Source: Bacteroidales bacterium
GTDB lineage: Bacteria; Bacteroidota; Bacteroidia; Bacteroidales; UBA932
Assembly: GCA_017630215.1 (NCBI GenBank)
Contig: JAGBVR010000009.1
Location: forward strand, 84,581 to 148,580
Length of the DNA stretch: 64,000 bases
Direction of reading: 5' to 3'
Every line of letters begins with the position of its first letter. Position 1 is the first letter of the stretch. A program made the translations under genes and the position numbers. Positions 33,025 through 41,536 of this stretch are shown one piece after another. The notes under the pieces are model-generated. The model was not told the DNA's origin and made no database searches. It saw nothing but the letters and a program-made list of their open reading frames with translations.

Positions 33025-34299
33025 CTACTTTTTTTCTACTTTTAACCTATACGGGCCATTAGAGACACGTTTAATATTCACCTTTGTCTTTCTAGGGTTT
33101 AATGTCTGCCCTTCATTAAAGCCTGGTACAACTACTTTAGCATCCTGATTGTTTGAATCTTTTTTTTCTTCTTCAGCCCAGCATTTGTCACCATAGTGAA
33201 GAATTCCATCGGTTATCTTAAAGCTAACCCCAGCTTCAATATCATCCCTTAACTTGTATACCCTTTGCCTATTTTGGACAGGATTCGAATGTGAGTTCTT
33301 ATATGCCGCCAAATACATTATGATGTCACAGAGTTGATAGACCAAGAAGTAAGAACTATATATACCTCCTGTTTCTGTCGCATATTCCACACATGCCCTC
33401 TTTAGCTTAGACCACTCATCTTCTTTTATGAAATTTTCGTTATTGACACGCATAACATGTGAATCAGTAACTGTTGTATATAGATATATGGTCTTCAGGT
33501 TCTGCGCCATAAGATAAGGCAATATAGGGCCTTCTATATCAATTACTCCAAATGCGTTATTTTTTATATCTTTCCCATACTCATTATTTGTCTGCTCTCC
33601 ACAAAGATATAAAACAATATCTCTTAGATTAAGCTCGTTTCCATCTTGTTTATAACACTCACTTGGAATCAACCCAACTTCTTGTCTTATAAGCGAATGG
33701 AAAAGATATTCAAGAACCTTTCTTAATTTAGCAATGCCAGGACGTTTGTTTCTATATTCTTTGAAATGGAACGCCTTAAGAAAACCCAAGAGAATTTCTT
33801 GACTTTCTTCATTAAGATCGAGATGTTTTGTTGCCTCAAAAACTTTTGGATACATATCCATTACGGCACGATCTTCACGTGTTGATGCTAACTTCTTGAT
33901 GTCCTCTATCAGTTGCTCTGTTCCCTCCCATCCTTTTCTATATATGGGAATGTCTCTGTATGAATTTATAAATTCTTGATTATCAAATAACTTTATCTGG
34001 CCGGTAAAGATAAATATTGGTAAATTTATGTTGTTTGTATAAGCTATCTTTTGAATCTGTTGTATAGCATAATTCAAACCAGACTTATCCCATCCAGCTC
34101 CTTCATTAATATATCCTACAGCGTCAAGTAATGCCAAATCCCATGCTCCTGGATTATCCTTAAGACGCTCTACGAATTGTTCTGCGTATTTCTCAGCATG
34201 TAATACGATACCTTCGTCCTCAAACTGGGCCCTCCAGTCTTCATTAGAAAGCATCTCCTCTGACTCATCATCTAACCAAAGTACTTTAATCTCGTTCAT
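33025..34299 (-). CDS. Receiver-domain protein with unknown C-terminal domain
   Basis: 424 aa. The first ~125 residues form a CheY-like receiver with all key residues: Asp10/Asp11 (VLWLDDES), Asp59 (LALLDAVG), Thr99 (IFIFTG) and Lys122 (YRKGWEG). The other ~300 residues are not a DNA-binding HTH or any output domain I know: a helical part (~150-260) and a mixed part (FGVIDIEGPILPYLMA near 245, YLYTTVTDSHVM near 275), with a basic, disordered tail. It starts 14 nt after the stop of the histidine-kinase-like gene, so they form a two-component-like operon. Phosphorylation probably switches the unknown C-terminal domain, possibly an effector. Confidence 0.75.
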   Translation of the reverse strand: MNEIKVLWLDDESEEMLSNEDWRAQFEDEGIVLHAEKYAEQFVERLKDNPGAWDLALLDAVGYINEGAGWDKSGLNYAIQQIQKIAYTNNINLPIFIFTGQIKLFDNQEFINSYRDIPIYRKGWEGTEQLIEDIKKLASTREDRAVMDMYPKVFEATKHLDLNEESQEILLGFLKAFHFKEYRNKRPGIAKLRKVLEYLFHSLIRQEVGLIPSECYKQDGNELNLRDIVLYLCGEQTNNEYGKDIKNNAFGVIDIEGPILPYLMAQNLKTIYLYTTVTDSHVMRVNNENFIKEDEWSKLKRACVEYATETGGIYSSYFLVYQLCDIIMYLAAYKNSHSNPVQNRQRVYKLRDDIEAGVSFKITDGILHYGDKCWAEEEKKDSNNQDAKVVVPGFNEGQTLNPRKTKVNIKRVSNGPYRLKVEKK

Positions 34300-34313
34300 T
34301 CCTTACTATTCTT

Positions 34314-37016
34314 TTAGTATGATCTGATGCCTCGCCTTTTTCTATATTTAGATAATAGATTATCAACTACTTTTTTTACATAGTCAACATTAACTACTCT
34401 CTTACCATTCTCATCCAATGACGTGATGTCATTGATCCAGTGTATATCTTCTGGGGGGTCACTATGATATGGACGACCATCCGAATCGATGTAGATGTTA
34501 TCATCGTCATCCAAATCATATCCATAATCTTGAAGTGGGATAATATATACTTCTAACCCTTCTTCCCAAGTAATATCAAACCCAGTATTTATAATGTATT
34601 CCTCATATTCAATATGGTCGTTAACTATACCATAAATGGTGTCAAAGGCATACTCCTTCATAAAGGTAGTCTCGTCAAAGGCAATGACGGCAGGGAAGTA
34701 TATCATTACCCGTGTCTTGCTATATTCGCCTATTTCATCTTTTACTGAATGTGGAGCTTCATATCCTCCACCGAAATGCCTTGTCATTTCGCTTATATAT
34801 GCTCCGCCGAGTCCTTCTCCTTTTGAACCCTTGACATCTGCATGCCAGCCTGACATTCCGAACTGGGCTTTTGTCATTTCAGGAGCTGGATATCCGTTAT
34901 TCTCGAATACGAAGCATACTCGGTGACCTCCATCCTCATTTTCGTCACAATAAACTCTGATGTTGAGATAGTAGTCTCCTCTGTTTGGGTCTCTGAATCC
35001 ATGCTTCTCCGCATTGCTGATGATATTTTCAACTACCTGACTGAAATCATCTGGGTTGACATTTATTGCAAACTTAGCTTCAATATCATCAAATGTAGCC
35101 ATGTCAAGATTGTAGGAAAGCGTATAATTCTTGACTGCTCTATTAGATTCAAGATTCTTAAAAAATTGATCGAAACCAAACTCTCTTGTCTCTTTGAATT
35201 GATTTTCATCTGCGATTCTATCTAATCTTCCATCAAGATCCTTCCAGTAGCCGACTAATCTGTTGACTCTGTTGAACAATGCCTTTACATCAATCTCTCC
35301 TGTCTGGTTCGATTGCTCTACTTGCTTTTGTAGTTGTCGGATACTAGCTGATATATTTTCTCTGACTGTACCAAGATTGTGTTTCTTTGTTCTAATAAGT
35401 GTTTTGTACTCGTTCTTGAGCCTTTGCACTTCTTCACTTAATCCCAACTCTTTAATCTTGGTTAGCTTGTTCGCTTTAATCGTGTCCTCTACAATCCTTC
35501 TCTGTTCAGGTAATGCAGGGAATGATATAGGATAGTTAAGTATATATGTGCGTGATAGTGCAGATGAACTTAACCCCTCAATAGAGCGCAACTTGAAGAT
35601 CAGATATTCCGGATCAATACGACTCTCATCTACCTCTAGAATCATTAGCAAATTGTCAGCATAGATTTTACTTCCTTCTGTATGCTTATAGTATGCTGCA
35701 CTTAAACGACGTCCGCGCGGAGCTATCAGTACACAAGATTTCTCAAGTTCGACACAATTCTTATGATATGCCTCGCGGTTTGGTTCTATTGTGTCAATAT
35801 TTATTTGGAATTCAGTAAGGTTCTTCTCAAGGTGAGTCGGTTTTAATAAAACGATATTTTCCACTTCTCTCATCCTTACAGGTGTCATCACTTGAAGCTT
35901 GTATGGAGAAGTCAATTCCTTTAATGGATATGCTTGATAACCTTCGGGTAATGATTCTACTGGCCTGAGATAGGCTTGAGGATTGAGGTTGAAATTCTCT
36001 TCGGCAATAAGCTCTAAAGAGACCTCAGTCTTATTATCTATGTGGCCATTTGTAATATCGTCTAAAAGCCTAGAAGAATTTAGGATGTTGTGTCGCGAAT
36101 TACTAATATGATAATACTCTGTTCCACTAGCATCCATCATCGTTACAGGCTTACCTTCAGGTCTGTCTTTTTCACATACGAGAACTGCAACATTCACCCC
36201 TGTTCCCATAAGCATTGAAGAAGGAAGAAGGATTACTTTATCGAGGAGGTTCCTTTCGACAATTATGTTTGCCCTGTTTCTTGAGTTGAATAATCTTCCT
36301 GTAGGTACAACGAAAATGGCCTTACCATGAGGAGTTAGACGATAGAAATACTCCTCAAGGTCGATATCAAATTCTCTTGATAAGGAGATGCTGACAAGAT
36401 TTTCATAAGAATATATCTCATTCTGCTCATGATGTGTGCAAGTATAATTTTTTGATGGCAACTTATCATGTAATAGCATCTTGGATATTCCGATATACCA
36501 CAATATCTCATCTTGGGTTGTGCCAAAGTAATCATTGCCAATGTTGAGAACACTACCAATTATACCTTCTCCTGCATTTGGATTGTATACTACTCCGCCA
36601 CGATAATCTAGAAGTTCTACTAATAATTCTGATAATTCTTGAGTCGGAGTAGGGTCTTCATAACGCATTTTCTTATCGAGAATAGCGTCCAGAACTCTTT
36701 GACACTCATCAGTGGTTAGATGGTGATGTGTTAACTCATTGTATATCTCATTTATGGCTGGAGCATTGTCTACTTCCCCTATCCAATATTTTCTTACTTC
36801 TGACCAAATTTTTTCTAATAGGTATGACTTGTAGCTATTCTCACCTATGCGATCAAAACTACTATCTACTGGATATATGCGTTCTTTAAGAAATACAAGG
36901 ATAGATGTCTGAATTTTTATGACTTCATCGGCCATCAATCCATATTTGTATGAATCAATCTCACGCAATCTTGCGTAAATATTATTAATAACTGATCTCC
37001 TATCGTTCAGATTCAT
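34314..37016 (-). CDS. Histidine-kinase-like protein with degenerate type I restriction M/S module
   Basis: 900 aa. Residues ~1-330 resemble HsdM: a helical N-terminus, PTPTQELSELLVELLDYRGG (122-141), a broken SAM loop YNPNAGEG (144-151) and VVPTGRLFNSR, but no NPPF/NPPY catalytic motif, so methylation is unlikely. Residues ~345-520 resemble one target-recognition half of HsdS, ending in SFPALPEQRRIVEDT. A coiled coil follows with a candidate phospho-His (KKHNLGTVRENI, His ~546), then a GHKL ATPase: N box VVENIISNAEKHGF (~660) and G box GSKGEGLGGAYISEM (~735). A ~130-residue acidic tail ends the chain. Inference: a DNA-contacting sensor that signals by phosphotransfer to the adjacent receiver protein. 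Confidence 0.8.
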   Translation of the reverse strand: MNLNDRRSVINNIYARLREIDSYKYGLMADEVIKIQTSILVFLKERIYPVDSSFDRIGENSYKSYLLEKIWSEVRKYWIGEVDNAPAINEIYNELTHHHLTTDECQRVLDAILDKKMRYEDPTPTQELSELLVELLDYRGGVVYNPNAGEGIIGSVLNIGNDYFGTTQDEILWYIGISKMLLHDKLPSKNYTCTHHEQNEIYSYENLVSISLSREFDIDLEEYFYRLTPHGKAIFVVPTGRLFNSRNRANIIVERNLLDKVILLPSSMLMGTGVNVAVLVCEKDRPEGKPVTMMDASGTEYYHISNSRHNILNSSRLLDDITNGHIDNKTEVSLELIAEENFNLNPQAYLRPVESLPEGYQAYPLKELTSPYKLQVMTPVRMREVENIVLLKPTHLEKNLTEFQINIDTIEPNREAYHKNCVELEKSCVLIAPRGRRLSAAYYKHTEGSKIYADNLLMILEVDESRIDPEYLIFKLRSIEGLSSSALSRTYILNYPISFPALPEQRRIVEDTIKANKLTKIKELGLSEEVQRLKNEYKTLIRTKKHNLGTVRENISASIRQLQKQVEQSNQTGEIDVKALFNRVNRLVGYWKDLDGRLDRIADENQFKETREFGFDQFFKNLESNRAVKNYTLSYNLDMATFDDIEAKFAINVNPDDFSQVVENIISNAEKHGFRDPNRGDYYLNIRVYCDENEDGGHRVCFVFENNGYPAPEMTKAQFGMSGWHADVKGSKGEGLGGAYISEMTRHFGGGYEAPHSVKDEIGEYSKTRVMIYFPAVIAFDETTFMKEYAFDTIYGIVNDHIEYEEYIINTGFDITWEEGLEVYIIPLQDYGYDLDDDDNIYIDSDGRPYHSDPPEDIHWINDITSLDENGKRVVNVDYVKKVVDNLLSKYRKRRGIRSY

Positions 37017-37215
37017 AAGATATATGCTTAAACATGTAAAGTTAATAATTCATAAGTAAAGGTCAAACTTCATGACCATCAATTATTTTTATTCATATGT
37101 TTTTACCAGCTTTACGTTGTATGGTTACAATAAAAACAAGATAAATTTCCTGTAACATCGATTCTCAGTCAGGGTATATACTTTCGAACCTGCTCAAGTG
37201 CAGGCAACGAACCAA

Positions 37216-38934
37216 ATGAACAGAAGACCGAAAAGCAGAAGAGCAATGAGGGATTTAGATCCAACAATGATGGAGATCAGGGAAGCAAGAGACAAGGATA
37301 CGATGTCAACATCGGCATGTCTCAATAGAATCATGTTGAAGGTAGAGCAGGAGTCATTTTGTGATGCAGTAAAGCAGGAGTTAATGGGTGACTTCGATTA
37401 TGTGCAAAAGATGCTCGGCATCTGTCCTGAAGAGGCAGCTATACTTTCATGCGTTTTGGAAAATAGTAATGGATTCCACACATGTGATGATGAGGATTTG
37501 GCGCGCTTCATGGGATGCACTAACATCGAGTTTATCAGCTTCCGACAATATCTTGATACTCTGGCACAGAAAAGAATCGTGAGAATCGCAAAGAATCGTG
37601 GTGGTATGTCATACATCGTCCTTAAAGAAGCATGCAGGGCAATTATCGATAATGCTGAATTCTCAGAGAAGAACTTTGCTGGACTTACAAGCGAAGAAAT
37701 GTTTTCACAGATGCGTAAGTTGTTTACTTCTCTTCGCGAGGAGGAAATAACAGAAGATATGCTTCTTACAGACCTTAATATGCTTGTAGATGTTAATCCC
37801 CAGAACATCTTCAGCCAGAGAGTAATGGATTGTGGCATCCGTAACTTCTCGAGTGACGAGCAGCGCATTTTCTATTACCTCTGTCATAGATATGTCAGCT
37901 TTGGTGATAAATTTCTTCCATTCCATCAGTTTGGTGAACTTATTTCCGATAAGGAAGATGAACAGAAGTTCTTCAGACACTTCCAGGCTGGAAAGATGAA
38001 CTCTCAGATTCATGGCATCATCTGCTTTGGTGGTGAGGATGGTCTTATGGACAAAGGATCCGCAGGACTTTCTGATAAGATACGTGATACCTTCTTTACT
38101 GAAGTCGATCTCTTCTGTGAGGACCGCATTGAGGGGCATAAGGATCTTTTGAGCTGCGAAAATATCGTGGCGAAGGAACTCTTCTATAATGAACCTGAAC
38201 AGATTCAGGTAAAGCGCCTTGAAGGCCTTCTTGAGGAGGAGAACTTTAATGGTGTCCAGACTCGTCTTGAGGAGATGGGCATGAGAAAGGGCTTTAACAT
38301 CATCCTATATGGAGGCCCAGGTACTGGTAAGACAGAGACTACTATGCAGTTGGCAAAGAAGACAGGACGTGACGTGTTCTGCATTGACTTCTCTAAGATC
38401 AAGAGTAAGTGGGTTGGAGATTCTGAGAAGGCAATTAAGGGCGTCTTCAATATCTATAGGACGCTCTGCAAGACAAAGCCAGTGAAGCCTATCCTTTTCT
38501 TCAACGAGGCAGATGCTATCTTTGGCAAGAGAATGGAGAATGTGGAGTCATCTGCTGCCCAGATGCTCAATACCATGCAGAATATCATTCTACAGGAGAT
38601 GGAGAACCTTGAGGGTATCCTTATCTGTACTACTAATCTTCATGGTAATCTTGACTCGGCGTTCGAGCGTAGATTCATATATAAGATCGAGCTTGAAAAG
38701 CCAGGAGAGGAGGTGAGAGCGAAGATCTGGAACTCAATGATGAAGGAACTCCCTGCGGATGATTGCGCCATTCTTGCCCGCAGATACCCGTTCAGTGGTG
38801 GCCAGATTGAGAATGTGGTGCGTAAGAGTGCGGTGGAATACATCCTCTCTGGTACTAAGCCTACAGTCAATACCATCTGCAAGTTCTGTGAGGAGGAGAA
38901 CTTCAAGTCAAAGGTCAGAAGAGTCGGATTCTGA
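37216..38934 (+). CDS. AAA+ ATPase with C-terminal RVGF motif, paralogue of 8240-9886
   Basis: 572 aa from ATG 37216 (a GTG at 37198 would add six residues). The N-terminal ~330 residues are helical and unrecognised. AAA+ core: Walker A GGPGTGKTET (~366), KSKWVGDSEKAIKG, Walker B ILFFNEADAIFGKR with Asn at the first acidic position, sensor-1 CTTNLHG, FERRF, and SGGQIENVVRKS in the small domain. It ends in RRVGF. It is very close to the 8240-9886 ATPase across the core but less so in the N-terminal region, so the two probably share a mechanism and differ in target. It stands alone, divergent from the histidine-kinase gene, and is followed by a terminator. Confidence 0.85.
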   Translation: MNRRPKSRRAMRDLDPTMMEIREARDKDTMSTSACLNRIMLKVEQESFCDAVKQELMGDFDYVQKMLGICPEEAAILSCVLENSNGFHTCDDEDLARFMGCTNIEFISFRQYLDTLAQKRIVRIAKNRGGMSYIVLKEACRAIIDNAEFSEKNFAGLTSEEMFSQMRKLFTSLREEEITEDMLLTDLNMLVDVNPQNIFSQRVMDCGIRNFSSDEQRIFYYLCHRYVSFGDKFLPFHQFGELISDKEDEQKFFRHFQAGKMNSQIHGIICFGGEDGLMDKGSAGLSDKIRDTFFTEVDLFCEDRIEGHKDLLSCENIVAKELFYNEPEQIQVKRLEGLLEEENFNGVQTRLEEMGMRKGFNIILYGGPGTGKTETTMQLAKKTGRDVFCIDFSKIKSKWVGDSEKAIKGVFNIYRTLCKTKPVKPILFFNEADAIFGKRMENVESSAAQMLNTMQNIILQEMENLEGILICTTNLHGNLDSAFERRFIYKIELEKPGEEVRAKIWNSMMKELPADDCAILARRYPFSGGQIENVVRKSAVEYILSGTKPTVNTICKFCEEENFKSKVRRVGF

Positions 38935-38950
38935 TGATTGATAAGGGTTT

Positions 38951-39014
38951 ACTCCTGGAATCCTGAATCGGTATAGGCTTATGCTATTAGTACGACCGGT
39001 AGGATTTCAGGAGT
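38951..39014 (+). terminator. Terminator of the second AAA+ gene
   Basis: A 14-bp stem (38951-38964 with 39001-39014, one G-U pair) and a 36-nt loop, followed by ATTTTATA. Confidence 0.7.
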
Positions 39015-39075
39015 ATTTTATACCCTAATGTTACCGACGAGTTTATCAGTAGTATGTATTAACAAACATACTTAC

Positions 39076-39789
39076 ATGAACAAGATACACTTCATCTATC
39101 AACAGCTTAAAGACGTAAAGCTTTTTGATTCTCTTTCCTCAGTAGTAGAATCTGTTGATGCTCTTATTCCTAGTAACGAAGAAGAGTTTACTGAGCTGCT
39201 TAAGTTCGGACTCTATCCCGCAGAGAATTGCCAACCTTTCACTACAAAGCAGAAGACTCCGTTCTACAATCTCGACAATATGGCAGTCATACCTCTTCAT
39301 GAAGAGGATAAGTGGATGCATTACGGTGACTTTAGATTCCGTCAGTTGGAGATTCTTTACAATATGGTACGTATGGACTCGGTTGAAGCGCATAACTGGC
39401 TCAAGGATAATCTCTTCCAGAAAAGAGTTGATGCTAGAAAGAAGACCGAGTATAAGGCAAAATTCAGAGGCCTACAGCGTAAGGATTGGAAAAGAATCCA
39501 GACAGAGTGGATGAAGTATTGCCTCAATCTAAAGTATAGGGATTTCGCTAGTTTCAGAAGGGATCTTCTCTCAACCGACAAGGTGCCAGTAGAAGATGCA
39601 ACCTCTACTAATTATGCTTCTAACCTGTTCTGGGGAGCAAAGCTTGTCGAGGTTGATGGACGTAAGTACTACTTTGGATGCAATGTCCTTGGTAAGCTAT
39701 TGGTCCTGCTTCGAGAAACAAAAGGTAGGATTCCTTATAGCCTTCCTGAGGATCTTCATCTGTTTGGTAAACCAATCCTTGCGATCTAA
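39076..39789 (+). CDS. NADAR-like protein
   Basis: 237 aa from ATG 39076 (an in-frame ATG at 39028 is less likely). NADAR-like pattern: residues ~55-125 FYNLDNMAVIPL ... RFRQLEILYNMVRM, then WMKYCLNLKYRDFASFRRDLLS, an ATSTNYASNLFWGAKL segment in place of the usual D-x-x-WG, and GCNVLGKLLVLLRE. Compared with the 16412-17014 NADAR protein the order is the same but the residues around the D-x-x-WG site differ, so activity may have changed. NADAR proteins act on ADP-ribose linkages. It is followed after 22 nt by a small cysteine-rich gene. Confidence 0.65.
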   Translation: MNKIHFIYQQLKDVKLFDSLSSVVESVDALIPSNEEEFTELLKFGLYPAENCQPFTTKQKTPFYNLDNMAVIPLHEEDKWMHYGDFRFRQLEILYNMVRMDSVEAHNWLKDNLFQKRVDARKKTEYKAKFRGLQRKDWKRIQTEWMKYCLNLKYRDFASFRRDLLSTDKVPVEDATSTNYASNLFWGAKLVEVDGRKYYFGCNVLGKLLVLLRETKGRIPYSLPEDLHLFGKPILAI

Positions 39790-39811
39790 TAATCAATAAC
39801 ATATAACATAT

Positions 39812-40009
39812 ATGAGTAAGACAAGTATCCCTACAACAATGCACAATTGTGCAACCTGCCGAAGATGGACCGGTACAGCTATTCCTAATGCATTCTGCTC
39901 ATGGGTGGAAATTGATGTCCATGAAACAGGAAAATGCATGGGAGGCACATATCATATGTGCAGCATGTACCCTATGCAGTCATGCAGCAAGTGGGAGGCT
40001 CGCTGGTAG
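39812..40009 (+). CDS. Small cysteine-rich protein, possible zinc ribbon
   Basis: 65 aa with six cysteines: CATC near the N-terminus, then CSW, CMGG, CSMY and CSKW. The first pair is a C-x2-C knuckle; the spacing of the others is compatible with a zinc ribbon but matches no family I recognise. Start ATG 39812, 22 nt after the NADAR-like gene, then a strong terminator, so the two genes likely form one short transcript. The function is unknown; it could bind nucleic acid or regulate its neighbour. Confidence 0.6.
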   Translation: MSKTSIPTTMHNCATCRRWTGTAIPNAFCSWVEIDVHETGKCMGGTYHMCSMYPMQSCSKWEARW

Positions 40010-40033
40010 ACTGATTTTACCTCATCGTACATG

Positions 40034-40070
40034 AAAAAGTTCCTATTTATTTTTTAAATAGGAACTTTTT
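40034..40070. terminator. Strong terminator
   Basis: A 16-bp perfect inverted repeat (40034-40049 with 40055-40070, 5-nt loop) with A5 and T5 ends, directly after the small Cys-rich gene. Confidence 0.85.
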
Positions 40071-40074
40071 TGGC

Positions 40075-40082
40075 TAACTTTG
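40075..40082 (+). promoter_or_regulatory. Promoter-like box without an obvious gene
   Basis: TAACTTTG matches TAnnTTTG just after the terminator. No convincing coding frame lies downstream before the convergent gene ends at 40285, so either a short RNA is made or the match is by chance. Confidence 0.3.
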
Positions 40083-40284
40083 AATGTAAATTAAAATCTT
40101 TGTAAATAAAGAAGAGTCAATCGGCTATGGATAAACCATTGTAATTCAACGATATAATATCCATTTCGCGCGAATTAGTTCAGTCTCCCCTTTTGTTATA
40201 CAATTTATGTTATGTTAACCTGAAGGGTGACAACTGTCCCCATTTTGTACCAGCCTATGAAAGTAGACACGAAAATTTCTTATG

Positions 40285-40932
40285 CTATAATCGATTGGTA
40301 ATCTCCAAAATCTTTTCCTGGAAATTGTCTAGCAAATTGATTTTATACTTACATGAGATTCCATTCCCATATTCTATTTGCATATTTGCGGTTTCCTCAT
40401 CGAAGTTTTGTGTAACATACGAGTTGATCCCTTTTTGTCTCAGCCGTTCTGAGATAGAATGTAGGAAGGTCATACCGACCTGACAAATCAGCTCTATTTT
40501 CTTTAGCTCTACTTCTGCGTTATCTACAATCATTTTGTATATTGGCAGCCAGTTGATGATTGCAAGAACAAAGTCGGCAATCTCTTCATGGCTGAAATCT
40601 ACTGTAGACCAGAATTTAAGTCTTGGAATCAGAAGCTGAACGCTTTTACTTTTGTAGCTTGGAAAAAGTGCTCTTGTAAAGTCGAATCTGCAATCCTCAT
40701 ACTGAATAACAAGAGTTTCGCTAAAGTCACAGATCTGGTAACTTATTGTTGACTCAGGAATACCACGATCTAATAATTCTTTCTTTACTTGTTCAAGTGT
40801 TGGATGAGCATGAATTGTAAGATATTGATCCTTTATATCATCCAAATACGCCTCTACTCTTCTTGAAATTATCCTTTCTAATTTCTCTGATGTTGAGATA
40901 AATCCTCTTGGTAGAATTCCTGTAGATAACAT
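40285..40932 (-). CDS. Hypothetical protein, possible distant member of the local paralogous family
   Basis: 215 aa, no known domain. A basic N-terminus is followed by helices, beta segments (TLVIQYEDCRFDFTRALF; SKSVQLLIPRLKFW), a helix (ADFVLAIINWLPIYKMIV), a helix ending in LHSISERLRQKGINSY, then strands (ANMQIEYGNGISCKYKIN). This order is the same as in the operon proteins A-D at 22978-26377, with weak residue similarity. It stands alone between terminators and has no visible partner. Confidence 0.55.
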   Translation of the reverse strand: MLSTGILPRGFISTSEKLERIISRRVEAYLDDIKDQYLTIHAHPTLEQVKKELLDRGIPESTISYQICDFSETLVIQYEDCRFDFTRALFPSYKSKSVQLLIPRLKFWSTVDFSHEEIADFVLAIINWLPIYKMIVDNAEVELKKIELICQVGMTFLHSISERLRQKGINSYVTQNFDEETANMQIEYGNGISCKYKINLLDNFQEKILEITNRL

Positions 40933-41017
40933 ATCAAGTATACATTAATTACTCATCAGTATATACTAATTATCATCTATAATGTTACTCTAATTTTAAA
41001 TTCTAAAGAAAAGTTCA

Positions 41018-41025
41018 TACCTTTG
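41018..41025 (+). promoter_or_regulatory. -7 box with a long structured leader
   Basis: TACCTTTG matches TAnnTTTG. The leader from ~41032 to the ATG at 41182 is ~150 nt and contains CCAC/GTGG, ATTGG/CCAAT and CCCTTG/CAAGGG pairings plus two copies of an AAGATTGGA-ATTATT element (41059 and 41144 areas). Confidence 0.5.
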
Positions 41026-41181
41026 CGTCGAGCCACGAGTGGTATTGTAAGTTTTAATAAGATTGGAGATTATTGTTTAGTATTCGTCACCAATCGCGAG
41101 TACAATATTAGCCCTTGACATTCTTGCAGTTTGGGCAAGGGTTTAAGATTGGACATTATTCATTATTAAAACAGCAGTATT

Positions 41182-41439
41182 ATGGCAACAAATTCATTTA
41201 ACACTCAGCTCAATTTCATTCAGGATTACCTCGTTTCACCATCAGCAGCTATTGCAAGAGGCAGAAAGGTAGTAGAGACAAAGTCATGGCCGGCCGAGCC
41301 TTCAGACATTGAACTGAGCTCTCCAGAGTTTCAGAGATTTGTTACGGCAATCGTGGATGATGCCCTCAGCGGCTACAATTGGGATGACTCTGATGAGTAT
41401 GATTACCTCGAGTATGACTACTTTGACGAGGTGGCTTAA
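41182..41439 (+). CDS. Small acidic hypothetical protein with long leader
   Basis: 85 aa. The N-terminus is helical (NSFNTQLNFIQDYLVSP), the middle contains SPEFQRFVTAIVDDALSG, and the last ~20 residues are almost all Asp, Glu and Tyr (WDDSDEYDYLEYDYFDEV). The tail could mimic nucleic acid or bind a basic protein. It stands alone between its own promoter with a long leader and a strong terminator, which suggests independent, perhaps regulated, expression. No known domain. Confidence 0.6.
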   Translation: MATNSFNTQLNFIQDYLVSPSAAIARGRKVVETKSWPAEPSDIELSSPEFQRFVTAIVDDALSGYNWDDSDEYDYLEYDYFDEVA

Positions 41440-41466
41440 GCAAGGATTCATTTCCTTGCTTTTTTA
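41438..41466 (+). terminator. Intrinsic terminator
   Basis: AAGCAAGGA / TCCTTGCTT stem (41438-41446 with 41453-41461) followed by TTTTT, overlapping the stop of the 85-aa gene. Confidence 0.85.
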
Positions 41467-41536
41467 TTATAACTAGGTATTCTATATTCCAGCTATTTTT
41501 CTCTCTTCCTCGATATTACATAAATAACTATGAATG

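Noticed and set aside
40193-40483. 96-codon frame opposite the 40285-40932 gene
   Set aside because: Mostly antisense to a better-supported gene, with no recognised domain.
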